DNA from: an uncultured Collinsella sp.
GTDB taxonomy: Bacteria; Actinomycetota; Coriobacteriia; Coriobacteriales; Coriobacteriaceae
Direction: 5' to 3'
NCBI GenBank assembly: GCA_902489225.1
Contig: CABTZA010000007.1
Coordinates: 1-24,995 of the forward strand
Length of the DNA stretch: 24,995 nucleotides
In this document: in pieces, positions 15,031 to 22,754 of the stretch
Numbering within the stretch: position 1 is the stretch's first letter
Layout: each line of letters opens with the position of its first letter
Position numbers and translations under genes: made by a program
The notes under the pieces: model-generated
Told to the model about the DNA's origin: nothing
Seen by the model: the letters and a program-made list of their open reading frames with translations, nothing else
The model's database searches: none

Positions 15031-15369
15031 ATGACCACCAAGAGCCACCAGCCCGAGTTCGCCGCCGAGATCATCGGCAAAACGCTCGACCACCTCATCG
15101 ACGACCGCAAGCGCGTGGCCGTCAACTTCGAGCTGGCCGAGAACGGCTGCATGGAGGAGACGCACGTCAGCCTCAAGCGCCGCATCGCGGCCATGTGGGG
15201 CTTCCAGACGAGCGGCATCGAGCTTCTGGAGGCGAGCACGACCTGGTTCGAGCTCGGCGGCATGCAGTTCAACGTCTACAGCTCCGTGCAGTTCAGCGTG
15301 AACGGCAAGGGCTGGAGCACCGACTTCAAGACCATCGCGCGCGACACCGCGTACGACGAGAAGGAGTAG
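15031..15369 (+). CDS. Phage protein of unknown function (112 aa)
   Basis: The 112-aa product shows no motif I recognise. It has an alternating helix/strand pattern with no membrane segment. The ATG at 15,031 follows ATAGGAGAG; an earlier in-frame codon overlaps the upstream HTH gene and lacks an RBS. It sits second in the early operon, where phages often carry host-takeover or regulatory proteins. Codon use is GC-rich like the following genes. Confidence 0.75.
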   Translation: MTTKSHQPEFAAEIIGKTLDHLIDDRKRVAVNFELAENGCMEETHVSLKRRIAAMWGFQTSGIELLEASTTWFELGGMQFNVYSSVQFSVNGKGWSTDFKTIARDTAYDEKE

Positions 15370-15372
15370 GCC

Positions 15373-15618
15373 ATGCTGAACGAGGTGACCGTACGGGGGG
15401 GGTTCACCGCCCTCAACGTGAAGAGCGGCAAGTGCGTGCTGCAGTTTGAGCTGGACCCGAAGTTCCGTGACTTCATCCCCAAGCTGGTGGAGTTCACGGG
15501 GCAGATGCTCAACATCCACGTGTACGACGACCAGGAGGTGATGTTCGTGGATAGGGACACCGGTGAGGTCGCCTACGAGGACGCCCCGCTGCTTCTGCCG
15601 GGCGTCGCGGGCGAATGA
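15373..15618 (+). CDS. Phage protein of unknown function (81 aa)
   Basis: The 81-aa protein starts 3 bp after the preceding stop codon and ends in an ATGA overlap with the next frame. Its N-terminal half looks strand-rich (VTVRGGFTALNVKSGKCVLQFEL), and it ends in an acidic stretch followed by LLLPGVAGE. No family is recognised. Tight spacing shows it belongs to the early operon. Confidence 0.75.
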   Translation: MLNEVTVRGGFTALNVKSGKCVLQFELDPKFRDFIPKLVEFTGQMLNIHVYDDQEVMFVDRDTGEVAYEDAPLLLPGVAGE

Positions 15619-15800
15619 CCCCGATACAGCGCGCCATGTGCGACGAGTGCGCCGCCATGATGCGCGAGTTCTACAAGGACCCAGAGAACGAGAGGAAGTT
15701 CCAGGAATGGAAAAGATCAAGGGAAAGAGGGTGCGCGTCGCAGCCGGCAAGCGAAAGACGCGCACCGCAACGGTTCACTTCCGAACCGAGACCAGTGTAA
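15615..15800 (+). CDS. Small phage ORF (61 aa), uncertain
   Basis: The ATG overlaps the preceding stop (ATGA), the pattern used by most genes here. The N-terminal 40 residues (MTPIQRAMCDECAAMMREFY, then KDPENERKFQEWKRSRERG) look protein-like, with a helical Cys-x-x-Cys segment. The C-terminal third is Arg/Pro/Ser-rich and resembles out-of-frame translation. It overlaps the next candidate by 94 bp, so the two may be truly overlapping genes or only one is real. Confidence 0.45.
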   Translation: MTPIQRAMCDECAAMMREFYKDPENERKFQEWKRSRERGCASQPASERRAPQRFTSEPRPV

Positions 15801-15907
15801 CACCCGAGCAGCGCCGCGAGAGGCTGCAGGCCGTTTTCGCCGCCCTGTTCGTCTGCGCGTGCATCGCCGCCACATGGGCGCTGGAGGCAACAGTATGGCC
15901 GAGGTAG
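15707..15907 (+). CDS. Small basic protein with one membrane segment (66 aa)
   Basis: From the ATG at 15,707 the frame encodes a basic N-terminus (MEKIKGKRVRVAAGKRKTRT) and one hydrophobic segment (AVFAALFVCACIAATWALEA) near the C-terminus, suggesting a single-pass membrane protein. AGGA lies upstream at modest distance. It overlaps the previous candidate by 94 bp and the next gene by 13 bp. No family is recognised. Confidence 0.5.
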   Translation: MEKIKGKRVRVAAGKRKTRTATVHFRTETSVTPEQRRERLQAVFAALFVCACIAATWALEATVWPR

Positions 15908-16293
15908 ACGCCAAGGCCCAGGCCCTCGTGGCCAAGGCGTGCGGCTGGGTTGCCTCGAACCCCGATACATGGGCGAAGCTGCGCCGCATCTGCTACCGCC
16001 TGATGCTGGAGGGCCACGTCATCCAGCGCGACAACGTGTACACCCTGGCGTGCCAGAACGGCATGACCGTGAGCGAGGCCAGCGAGTTCAAGCGCGACCA
16101 CAACCTGTGGAGCGTGCTGTCCCGCTACATGGTGCTGCAGCGCCCCTCCATGCTGGCCGCCGTGAGCTTCCGCCGCACGCCGGTGGACTCCGTGGACCTG
16201 GTGGGCACGTGGGAGGCCATCGTGGGCCCAGCCGTTTTCGCCGCCTCCACGCTAACCGAGGCGCAGGGCATCTACGACAGGGGCGCGCAATGA
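15895..16293 (+). CDS. Phage protein of unknown function (132 aa)
   Basis: The 132-aa protein starts at an ATG preceded by GGAGG (15,883-15,887) and ends with an ATGA overlap into the RusA-like gene. The N-terminal part is helical (KAQALVAKACGWVASNPDTW, then AKLRRICYRLMLEGHVIQRD). A segment YTLACQNGMTVSEASEFKRD could be a helix-turn-helix-like element, but this is weak. No enzyme motif is visible. Its coupling to a resolvase gene suggests a DNA-related role, as inference only. Confidence 0.75.
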   Translation: MAEVDAKAQALVAKACGWVASNPDTWAKLRRICYRLMLEGHVIQRDNVYTLACQNGMTVSEASEFKRDHNLWSVLSRYMVLQRPSMLAAVSFRRTPVDSVDLVGTWEAIVGPAVFAASTLTEAQGIYDRGAQ

Positions 16294-16655
16294 GGTGCAC
16301 CGTCACGGTCGAGGGCCGAATGCCGAGCCTGAACGACTACATCAGCGCCGAGCGCGCCAACCGCTACAAGGCGGCGGCCATGAAGAAGCGCGAGACGGCG
16401 CGCGTGAGGGCGGCGGCCATGCAGCAGCGAGCGCCGCGCTTCGAGCGCCGGGTGACCGTGCGCACCACGTTCTACGAGCCCGACATGCGCCGCGACGCCG
16501 ACAACGTGGGCTTCGCGCGCAAGTTCGTGCTCGACGGCCTGGTGGCGGCGGGCGTAATCAAGGACGACTCCCGCAAGTACGTGGAGCAGTGCCCCGACAG
16601 GGTGCTCACCGACAGGGCGCGCCCCCGCGTGGTCGTGGAGGTGAGTGACGAGTGA
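16290..16655 (+). CDS. RusA-family Holliday junction resolvase
   Basis: The 121-aa protein has the size and motifs of RusA endodeoxyribonucleases, which cleave Holliday and branched junctions during phage recombination and before packaging. PSLND lies near the N-terminus (residues 12-16). The acidic catalytic motif DADN spans 69-72, Lys78 matches the conserved basic position, and GVIKDDS supplies Asp92/Asp93. The start codon overlaps the previous stop and its own stop overlaps the next GTG, so translation is coupled. It belongs to the replication/recombination module with ERF and SSB downstream. Confidence 0.88.
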   Translation: MRCTVTVEGRMPSLNDYISAERANRYKAAAMKKRETARVRAAAMQQRAPRFERRVTVRTTFYEPDMRRDADNVGFARKFVLDGLVAAGVIKDDSRKYVEQCPDRVLTDRARPRVVVEVSDE

Positions 16656-17209
16656 CCCGCCGAGACAAGGGCAGGCCACACAGGGCGTGGCGCAAGGCCG
16701 ACCTCGACCGCATAGCCGAGCTGGCGGGAAAGGTGCCCGCCCGCGAGATTCGCCGCGAGCTGCGGCTGTCCAAGAACCAGTTGGATAACGCGCGGCGCGT
16801 GATCAACGCCAGCGGCGGCCACGTGTCCCTGCGCTGCTACCGCCACCGCCTGGAGCTGTGCCCGTCGTGCGGGTGCCGCAGGGCGACCCTCGGCAAGGAC
16901 GGCATCTGCGAACCGTGCAGACGCCAGCAGCAGCTTGAGACCATAGAGGCCCGCATAGCCGAGCTGCTGCCGAGGCTGACCGCAGAGGAGCGCCGCACCT
17001 ACGAGCGCACCGAGTGCGGCCGAGAGAGCCGCGCCGACCCCATGCCGCAGGCCCCGGACACCTCGGGCATGAGCCGCTACGCCGCCGACAAGGCAGCAGA
17101 GGCGCACGACGAGGCCATGGAGCGGTGGCTGTGCCGTTACCTGTACCGCAGGGTCAAGGCGGCGCAGAAGCGCAAGGAGCGCATAGAGAAAAAAGTTCCG
17201 AAATCCTGA
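16652..17209 (+). CDS. Phage protein with HTH-like N-terminus and zinc finger (185 aa)
   Basis: The 185-aa product starts at a GTG overlapping the resolvase stop, with GGAGG 10 nt upstream. The basic N-terminus (about 10-55; ADLDRIAELAGKVPAREIRR, then LRLSKNQLDNARR) looks like a homeodomain-type helix-turn-helix. A four-Cys zinc-binding motif follows (CPSCG at about 70 and CEPC about 17 residues later). The C-terminal half is charged and helical, ending in a Lys-rich tail. It is probably a DNA-binding regulator of the phage, by inference from the two motifs. A short AT-rich inverted repeat (AAAAGT/ACTTTT, about 17,209-17,228) follows the gene. Confidence 0.75.
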   Translation: MTRRDKGRPHRAWRKADLDRIAELAGKVPAREIRRELRLSKNQLDNARRVINASGGHVSLRCYRHRLELCPSCGCRRATLGKDGICEPCRRQQQLETIEARIAELLPRLTAEERRTYERTECGRESRADPMPQAPDTSGMSRYAADKAAEAHDEAMERWLCRYLYRRVKAAQKRKERIEKKVPKS

Positions 17210-17251
17210 AAAGTTTTTATCACTTTTAGTTTTCCCAGTTAGGAGACCCAA

Positions 17252-17548
17252 ATGCTCACGGAAATCATCAGCAAGACCGTCGCGGACAAGACGGTGGACA
17301 GCATCCTGAAGCGCATCGAGCGTGCCGTCCCCGTGCCCGAGCCGGGCGACGGCGGCTTCGACGCCGCCATGCGCCAGGCGTTCAACATGGGGGCCGCCTG
17401 CATGGCCGCGCAAATCAAGAACGGCCCCGTGCCCACCAAGCGCATCGCGCTCATGGGCGAGGTGGCCCGCGTGGCGTGCCGCGCCCGCCTGGTGGGCATG
17501 GAGTGCCGCGTGGTCGTAGACCAGGAGGCCCGCGCATGCAATCGCTAG
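17252..17548 (+). CDS. Phage protein of unknown function (98 aa)
   Basis: The 98-aa protein is preceded by AGGAGA and a 42-bp AT-rich gap, one of the few gaps in the early operon. An amphipathic N-terminus (MLTEIISKTVADKTVDSILK) is followed by a Gly/Ala-rich middle and a basic C-terminus. No family is recognised. Its end overlaps the ParB-like gene by 13 bp. Confidence 0.7.
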   Translation: MLTEIISKTVADKTVDSILKRIERAVPVPEPGDGGFDAAMRQAFNMGAACMAAQIKNGPVPTKRIALMGEVARVACRARLVGMECRVVVDQEARACNR

Positions 17549-18819
17549 AGGAGGTCGCGATCTGCGACGTGTACCCCTACGAGCGCGCCGACGGCGAGCC
17601 GATGAACCCGCGCGACTTCACCACCAGGGAGAGCGCCGAGCACATCGCGGGCCTGGCCGCGCAGTTCAAGGCCAACCGCCTCAACCCCGGCCAGCCCGTC
17701 ATGAAGCCCATCCTGTACAAGGAGGGCGGCATCTACTGGATCATCGACGGCGAGTGCCGCGTGCGCGCCATGAGGGCCATCGGCACCGAGCGTTTCCTGG
17801 CCGAGGTCTACGACGACCTGGACGACGCCGAGCTGGCGCGCGTGGAGGCCGCCAAGGCCATGGTGGAGACCGACGCCAAGCTGGGGCTGACCGCCGAGGA
17901 GAAGTCGCGCGGCGTGCAGACCATGCTGGCGCTCGACATTCCCGACGAGGAGGTGGCCGTGGCCGCCCGCACCGACGCGGGCACCGTGGCCAAGGCGCGC
18001 CGCGCCGCCCGCAGGGTGCAGGACGCCGCCTACGACATGACGCTCGACCGCCTGGCGGCCATCGCCGAGTTCGAGGGCGACGACGAGGCCGTGGCCGAGC
18101 TGCGCGACTGCAAGCAGTCCGAATGGCAGCGCGTGTACGCGAGCCTGAAGGCCGAGGCCGAGCAGAGGCGCAACCGCGCCGAGGTGGTGGCGGTGCTTGC
18201 CGACGCGGGCGTCGAGTTCGTCGACGAATGCCCCGAGGGCTTCGCCGCATGCCGCACGTTTTCCGACTACCGCCCCGACCTGGCGGCGCTGGACGCCTAC
18301 GTGGCCGACAACGCGGGCGCGGGGCTTCTGGCCGAGGAGACGTCGTTCGGCGTGACCCTGCTGGCGCCGGTGGCCGAGGGGGCCGACGAGGCCGCACAGG
18401 CCGCAGCCCAGCGCAAGGCCGACTTCCAGGCCGCCTACGAGGACGGCGCGAAGGCCCGCCGCGAGTGGCTTGCCGCCCACGCGGGCGACCTCAAGTCGAT
18501 GCGCCGCACGGCTCTGGCGCTGACCGCGTTCGCCATGGAGGCCGAGGCCGTGGAATCGTTCGAGGAGCTGCTGGGACGACCCATCGACCGCACGCCCACC
18601 GAGCTGGCCGTGGCCATGGGCTGGCGGGCAGCGTGGAACATGAGCGGCTGGACGGCCTGGAGCCTCATGGAAGGCGGCAGCTCCGTGTACCTCAACCGAG
18701 CGACGGTCGAGAACGTGACCATCATCTACGGGGCCATGAAGGCCGACGGCTACGAGCCGAACGCGGCCGAGACGGAAACCTACGAGGCGTGCATGGCGCG
18801 CCTGGGAAGCGAGGAGTAA
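17536..18819 (+). CDS. ParB/Srx-like domain phage protein (427 aa)
   Basis: The N-terminal 90 residues resemble the ParB N-terminal (ParB/sulfiredoxin) fold: a short PxxR-like stretch, a SAEHIAGLAAQFKANRLNPG helix and the box DGECRVRAMRAIG (71-83), equivalent to GERRxxA of ParB. A middle region (about 115-160) of LTAEEKSRGVQTMLALDIPD, then EEVAVAARTD, resembles the ParB HTH. The Ala/Glu-rich C-terminal half has no recognised domain. The ATG at 17,536 has AGGAGG 7 nt upstream. No ParA partner is visible, so plasmid-like partition is unlikely. A nuclease, DNA-binding or replication role is possible. It sits at the head of the replication module. Confidence 0.75.
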   Translation: MQSLEEVAICDVYPYERADGEPMNPRDFTTRESAEHIAGLAAQFKANRLNPGQPVMKPILYKEGGIYWIIDGECRVRAMRAIGTERFLAEVYDDLDDAELARVEAAKAMVETDAKLGLTAEEKSRGVQTMLALDIPDEEVAVAARTDAGTVAKARRAARRVQDAAYDMTLDRLAAIAEFEGDDEAVAELRDCKQSEWQRVYASLKAEAEQRRNRAEVVAVLADAGVEFVDECPEGFAACRTFSDYRPDLAALDAYVADNAGAGLLAEETSFGVTLLAPVAEGADEAAQAAAQRKADFQAAYEDGAKARREWLAAHAGDLKSMRRTALALTAFAMEAEAVESFEELLGRPIDRTPTELAVAMGWRAAWNMSGWTAWSLMEGGSSVYLNRATVENVTIIYGAMKADGYEPNAAETETYEACMARLGSEE

Positions 18820-19842
18820 ATGAGCGAAGCAGTTGAGGCCGAGATCATCGAGCCCGAGGAGGCGTCAGAGCTGACCGTGGCGTACTCCCCCGCCGTGATC
18901 GAGGCCAACTTCGACGCCCTGGAGGCGCACGTGCGCAGGCTGGTGGCCGACTACGAGGGCGCGACCTACGACATGGGCAAGGACGAGAACGTGAAGGCCG
19001 CCAAGCGCGACCGCGCCTACCTCAACGGCATCGCCAAGGAGATAGACGAGCGCCGCAAGGCCGTGAGCCGCGAGTACACGAAGCCCCTGGCCGCGTTCGA
19101 GGACAGGTGCAAGGCCGTGGCTGGCATCGCGAAGCAGGCAGCCGACGGCATCAAGGCGCAGCTGGACGAGGCCGAGGAGGAGCGCCAGCTGCGCGCGTAC
19201 GCCAAGCTGCGGGAGCACTACGAGGAGTTCGCCGGGCTGCTGGCCCCCGTCGTGCCCTATGAGCGTTTCCACGAGAAGCAGTGGACCAACAAGACCTTCG
19301 GCGAGGTGAAGGCATTCAAGGCCCTGGAGGCCAAGGTAGAGCGCCTGGCCCAGGACTGGGAAACCCTCAAGGCGCAGTTCCAGGGCGAGCCGTTCTACGA
19401 CGAGGCCGAGCGCGAGCTGTTCGCCACCCTGGACCTGGGCGCGGCCATAACGGCGGCGCACAAGGCCGAGGAGGAGCGCCGGCGCATCGCCGAGCTGAAG
19501 GCGGCCATGGAGCCGGAACCCGTGGAAGAGCCCGAACCCGAACCCGAAGCGGTGCCCGAGCCCGCGGAATGCCAGCCCGCAGAGTTCCCGCAGCCGCTTG
19601 AGCAGATGCCCGAGCCGCAGCCCGAGCCGCAGCCCGCGCCCATGCCCGCCCCGGTGCCGCCAGCGCCGCCCGCACCGGCACCCGTGGCCATGGCGGGCGA
19701 CCCGTGGACGGTCGTGGTGCCGTGCGCCACGCGCGAGCAGATGCAGGGCGTCGCGGCGGCCCTCAAGGCGCAGGGCGTCGTGGGCACCATCATGCACGGC
19801 ACGGTGGGCCAGGTTTACGAGCGAATGAACGGAGGCTACTAG
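18820..19842 (+). CDS. DUF1351-like phage protein with Pro/Glu-rich linker
   Basis: The 340-aa protein resembles DUF1351 phage proteins, which commonly sit beside recombination genes. A long coiled-coil region (about 30-130; KRDRAYLNGIAKEIDERRKA, then VSREYTKPLAAFEDRCKAV) is followed by a folded middle. A low-complexity Pro/Glu/Gln linker spans about 228-288, and the C-terminal domain of about 50 residues begins DPWTVVVPCATREQ. The start follows the previous stop directly. The function of the family is not established; proximity to ERF suggests a recombination accessory. Confidence 0.75.
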   Translation: MSEAVEAEIIEPEEASELTVAYSPAVIEANFDALEAHVRRLVADYEGATYDMGKDENVKAAKRDRAYLNGIAKEIDERRKAVSREYTKPLAAFEDRCKAVAGIAKQAADGIKAQLDEAEEERQLRAYAKLREHYEEFAGLLAPVVPYERFHEKQWTNKTFGEVKAFKALEAKVERLAQDWETLKAQFQGEPFYDEAERELFATLDLGAAITAAHKAEEERRRIAELKAAMEPEPVEEPEPEPEAVPEPAECQPAEFPQPLEQMPEPQPEPQPAPMPAPVPPAPPAPAPVAMAGDPWTVVVPCATREQMQGVAAALKAQGVVGTIMHGTVGQVYERMNGGY

Positions 19843-19843
19843 C

Positions 19844-20416
19844 ATGACCCAGGAACAGCAGTCCATCGACCTCATGGCGGCCGTTGCCCGCGTGCAGCGC
19901 GCCGTGGTGGTGCCCAAGGCCAAGTACAACGCTTTCGGCAAGTTCAGCTACCGCAGCTACGAGGACATAGTGGCCGCGCTGAAGGAGCCGTGCGCCAAGG
20001 AGGGCCTGGCGTTCTTCATGACCGACGAGCTGGTGCAGATAGGCGACCGCTACTACGTGAAGTCCACGGCGTGCGTGTTCCCCGCCGAGGGCGGCGAGGG
20101 CCTGCTGCAGGTGAGCGCCTACGCCCGCGAGGACGAGCACAAGAAGGGCTCGGACGACGCCCAGGTGACCGGCATGGCGTCGAGCTACGCCCGCAAGTAC
20201 GCGCTGTGCGGCGCGTTCGCCATCGACGGGCAGAGCGATCCCGACGCCATGGAGGAGCAGCCCGCGCCCGAGGAGAAGCAGCCGCCCGCAGACGGCCCCT
20301 TCACGGCCCACTGCCGCAGCTGCGGGGCGCGCTACCAGTTCGCCAGCATGCCGCAGTACATGGAGTTCGTGGCCAACAGCCCGTGCTGCCCGCGCCCCGA
20401 CTGGCAGGTGGAGTAG
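19844..20416 (+). CDS. ERF-family single-strand annealing protein
   Basis: The 190-aa product carries the ERF recombinase core at about residues 10-130. Key segments are KAKYNAFGKFSYRSYEDIV near the N-terminus and QVTGMASSYARKYALCGAFAID, which matches the family's G-S-A-x-x-YARRYAL pattern. ERF proteins anneal complementary single strands to circularise or recombine phage genomes. A C-terminal extension (about 155-190) has CRSCG and a later CC pair, perhaps a zinc knuckle. The gene begins 1 bp after the DUF1351-like gene and is followed closely by SSB, which fits a recombination module. Confidence 0.88.
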   Translation: MTQEQQSIDLMAAVARVQRAVVVPKAKYNAFGKFSYRSYEDIVAALKEPCAKEGLAFFMTDELVQIGDRYYVKSTACVFPAEGGEGLLQVSAYAREDEHKKGSDDAQVTGMASSYARKYALCGAFAIDGQSDPDAMEEQPAPEEKQPPADGPFTAHCRSCGARYQFASMPQYMEFVANSPCCPRPDWQVE

Positions 20417-20770
20417 ATGCAGGCGCTCACCGAGGAGCTGGACGAGCTGACCGACAGGCTGGAGGCCGAGCTGAAGACCTGCAAGGAGTCGGGCTGCCAG
20501 TACGCCGAGAACGAGGCCGAGTACCGCAAGGCCCTGCGCATCGCCATCCTGAACGAGCGCCAGAAGGGCACGCCCGTCACCATCATCGGCGACGTGTGCC
20601 GGGGCCAGGAGCAGATAGCGGAGGCCAAGCGCCGCCGCGACTGCTCCGAGGCCATCTACAAGGCCTCGCAGGAGGCCATCAACGTAATCAAGCTGCGTAT
20701 CCGCATGGTAGACGCGCAGATCACCCGCATCTGGAACAGCGGGGACGTAACCCAAGGAGGGTATCTATGA
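20417..20770 (+). CDS. Phage coiled-coil protein (117 aa)
   Basis: This 117-aa helical protein starts directly after the ERF stop. It has the layout of a common phage family lying between annealing protein and SSB genes: a charged N-terminal helix, a conserved RIAILNERQKGTPVTIIGDV turn, and a long C-terminal helix ending in RIRMVDAQITRIW. I know no assigned function. Its stop overlaps the SSB start. Confidence 0.75.
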   Translation: MQALTEELDELTDRLEAELKTCKESGCQYAENEAEYRKALRIAILNERQKGTPVTIIGDVCRGQEQIAEAKRRRDCSEAIYKASQEAINVIKLRIRMVDAQITRIWNSGDVTQGGYL

Positions 20771-21321
20771 GCATCAACCGCGTGTGCATATCCGGCAACC
20801 TGACCCGCGACCCCGTGCTGCGCTCCACGTCTGGCGGCATGTCCGTGCTGTCCATGGGCGTGGCCGTCAACGACCGCCGCAAGAACCAGCAGACCGGGCA
20901 GTGGGAGGACTACCCGAACTTCGTGGACTGCACGCTGTTCGGCACCCGCGGCGAGAAGCTGGCGCAGTACCTCGCCAAAGGCAGCAAGGTGGCCATCGAG
21001 GGCAAGCTGCGCTACCGCAGCTGGAACGACCAGCAGACCGGCCAGAAGCGCAGCGCGCTGGAGGTCGTGGTGGACGAGCTGGAGTTCATGAGCAGCCAGC
21101 AACAGCAGCAGGGCTACGCGCCGCAGCAGTACGCGCCCCAGGCGACCCCGCAAGCGCCGCAGGCCCGCACGTACGGCCAGGGACGCCCCGCCCCGGCACC
21201 TGCGCCGCAGCAGCCCGCCTACGCGCCGCAGCCGGCCACTCAGCAGGCGTACGCGCCACAGCAGCCCGCGCCGCAGCAGCAGGCCATGCCCGATCTGTAC
21301 GACGAGGATATCCCGTTTTAG
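20767..21321 (+). CDS. ssb: Single-stranded DNA-binding protein
   Basis: The 184-aa protein has the OB fold of bacterial SSB at residues 1-112, with the family start INRVCISGNLTRDPVLR and segments FVDCTLFGTRGEKLAQYL and GSKVAIEGKLRYRSW. A Gln/Pro/Ala-rich linker follows, then the acidic tip YDEDIPF that recruits partner proteins. The ATG overlaps the previous stop and has AGGAGG about 6 nt upstream. It is the phage-encoded SSB, acting with ERF and the helicase loader. Confidence 0.95.
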   Translation: MSINRVCISGNLTRDPVLRSTSGGMSVLSMGVAVNDRRKNQQTGQWEDYPNFVDCTLFGTRGEKLAQYLAKGSKVAIEGKLRYRSWNDQQTGQKRSALEVVVDELEFMSSQQQQQGYAPQQYAPQATPQAPQARTYGQGRPAPAPAPQQPAYAPQPATQQAYAPQQPAPQQQAMPDLYDEDIPF

Positions 21322-21340
21322 GGAAGGCGACGGCAACACT

Positions 21341-22042
21341 ATGGGCATGGTTATACACGACGACTTCTGGGCGGCCGCGCAGGCCATGCCCGAGAAGCAG
21401 CGCGCGCCGTTCATCTACGCCATCGTCGAGTACCGGTTCACGGGCAAGGAGCCGCAGGGCAGCCCCGCGTGGCTGCCTACCTTCCTGGTGCTCAAGGGCA
21501 GGCTCGACATGGGCGACGAGAAGAGCGAGCGCGCAAGGAAGGCGGCCAACGCCCGCTGGGGCAACAGGCCGGGGAAGGAAGACGCGGTGGACGATGCGGC
21601 GGCACGGGCGCAAGCCGATGCGCAAGCACATGCGGGAGCATATGCGGATACAGATGCAGTCGCACATGCGCAAGCAGATGCGGATGCACATGCAGGCGCA
21701 TCGAGTTGCGGCAATGCAGAGGTTGAGGTTGAGGTTGAGTATATAGATAACCCCTTAATCCCCTTTGACGAAATCGTGCATGCGCTCAACGAGGCAGCCG
21801 GCACCCGCTACCGCTCAAGCAGCGCCAAGACCCGCAGGCTGATACACGCCCGCTGGGCCGAGGGCTACCGCCTCCCCGACTTCCTGGCCGTCATCGACAC
21901 GATGGCAGCCGAGTGGGCGGACGACCCGAAAATGGCCAAGTACCTGCGGCCCTCCACGCTGTTCTCGCCGAAGTTCGAGGACTACGTGAACCGCAGCCCG
22001 AGGACCCGGAAGGAGGCCGACGGCTATGCCGAGTACGACTGA
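21341..22042 (+). CDS. Replisome-organizer-like phage protein with internal repeat
   Basis: The 233-aa protein has a DUF6291-like N-terminal domain (about 1-60; IHDDFWAAAQAMPEKQRAPF, then IYAIVEYRFTG). The repeat-encoded Ala/His/Asp-rich segment spans about 88-121. The C-terminal part (about 140-215) matches the conserved phage C-terminal domain TIGR02220: LNEAAGTRYRSSSAKTRRLI, then HARWAEGYRLPDF and YLRPSTLFSPKFEDYVN. This architecture belongs to DnaD-like or replisome-organizer proteins that mark the phage origin and recruit a helicase loader, which is the next gene (17-bp overlap). The repeat may be the origin itself. The RBS (GGAAGG) is weak and distant, so an ATG 6 bp downstream could also be used. 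Confidence 0.82.
   Translation: MGMVIHDDFWAAAQAMPEKQRAPFIYAIVEYRFTGKEPQGSPAWLPTFLVLKGRLDMGDEKSERARKAANARWGNRPGKEDAVDDAAARAQADAQAHAGAYADTDAVAHAQADADAHAGASSCGNAEVEVEVEYIDNPLIPFDEIVHALNEAAGTRYRSSSAKTRRLIHARWAEGYRLPDFLAVIDTMAAEWADDPKMAKYLRPSTLFSPKFEDYVNRSPRTRKEADGYAEYD
21618..21701 (+). repeat. Seven 12-bp iterons inside the replisome-organizer gene; candidate phage origin
   Basis: ATGCG or ATGCA recurs exactly every 12 bp at 21,618, 21,630, 21,642, 21,654, 21,666, 21,678 and 21,690, with consensus ATGCRnnnGCAn. A stretch with three GAGGTT units and an AT-richer part (GTATATAGATAACCCCTTAA at 21,739-21,758) follows 20-60 bp downstream. Iterons plus an AT-rich unwinding element inside the initiator gene is the layout of the lambda O origin. 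Confidence 0.7.
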
Positions 22043-22754
22043 GTGCCCCCACTGCGGGGCGCAGCTGGAGGTCCGCTACGTGGTGCTGGCTGGCCGCCGC
22101 ACCTTCTGCGGCTGGAAGCCGTGCGGCTGCCCGGGTGCCGTGGCGGAGCGCGACGAGCGTTCGCGCCTTGAGGCCAGGGCCAAGGCCGAGGAGGCCGCAG
22201 CCAAACGCCGCCGGGCCTACGAGCGGGCCGGAATCAAGCCCCGCTTCATGACAGCCGCCTCCCCCATGGCCGAGGGCATTGCCGCGAAGGTTGAGCAAGG
22301 GCGCGGGGCGTACATCTGCGGCCCCGTGGGAACCGGCAAGACCCACCTGGCGAGCGCCGTGGCGCGGCTCCTGGTGGACGGCGGCACCAGCGTGAGGGTG
22401 ACCGACATGCTGGGCGTGCTGGCCGCCATCAAGGGCACCTACGGCGGCGACGGCACCGAGGACGGCGTGCTGTCCAGGCTCTCCCGCGTGGGGTGCCTGG
22501 TGCTGGACGACCTGGGCAAGGAGTCCCCCACCGACTGGACGCTGGGGCAGGTGTTCCGCGTCGTGAACGACAGGTACGAGAACATGAGGCCCGTGGTCGT
22601 GACCACGCAGTACGGCAAGAGCGACCTCATACGCCGCCTGGCCAAGAACGGCGACGAGGAGACGGCGGTGGCCATCGTGAGCCGCCTGTCGGAGATGTGC
22701 GACAAGTACGAGCTGCAAGGCAAGGACAGGAGGCTGTCGAATGGCAAACGTTGA
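22026..22754 (+). CDS. DnaC-like AAA+ helicase loader
   Basis: The 242-aa protein has an N-terminal Cys-rich zinc motif (CPHCG at 7-11, then CGWKPCGCPG at 28-37), a charged linker and an AAA+ ATPase. Walker A is GPVGTGKT (99-106), Walker B CLVLDD (157-162), and a sensor-1-like VVVTTQYG follows. This order is typical of phage DnaC/DnaI-type loaders that place the replicative helicase on the origin. No phage helicase is visible in the window, so it probably recruits the host DnaB. It overlaps the organizer gene by 17 bp. Confidence 0.9.
   Translation: MPSTTECPHCGAQLEVRYVVLAGRRTFCGWKPCGCPGAVAERDERSRLEARAKAEEAAAKRRRAYERAGIKPRFMTAASPMAEGIAAKVEQGRGAYICGPVGTGKTHLASAVARLLVDGGTSVRVTDMLGVLAAIKGTYGGDGTEDGVLSRLSRVGCLVLDDLGKESPTDWTLGQVFRVVNDRYENMRPVVVTTQYGKSDLIRRLAKNGDEETAVAIVSRLSEMCDKYELQGKDRRLSNGKR

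Noticed and set aside
17754..18836. 360-aa plus-strand frame over the ParB-like gene
   Set aside because: Arg/Gly-rich out-of-frame shadow of a high-GC gene; the ParB-like frame has the motifs, the RBS and the operon overlaps.
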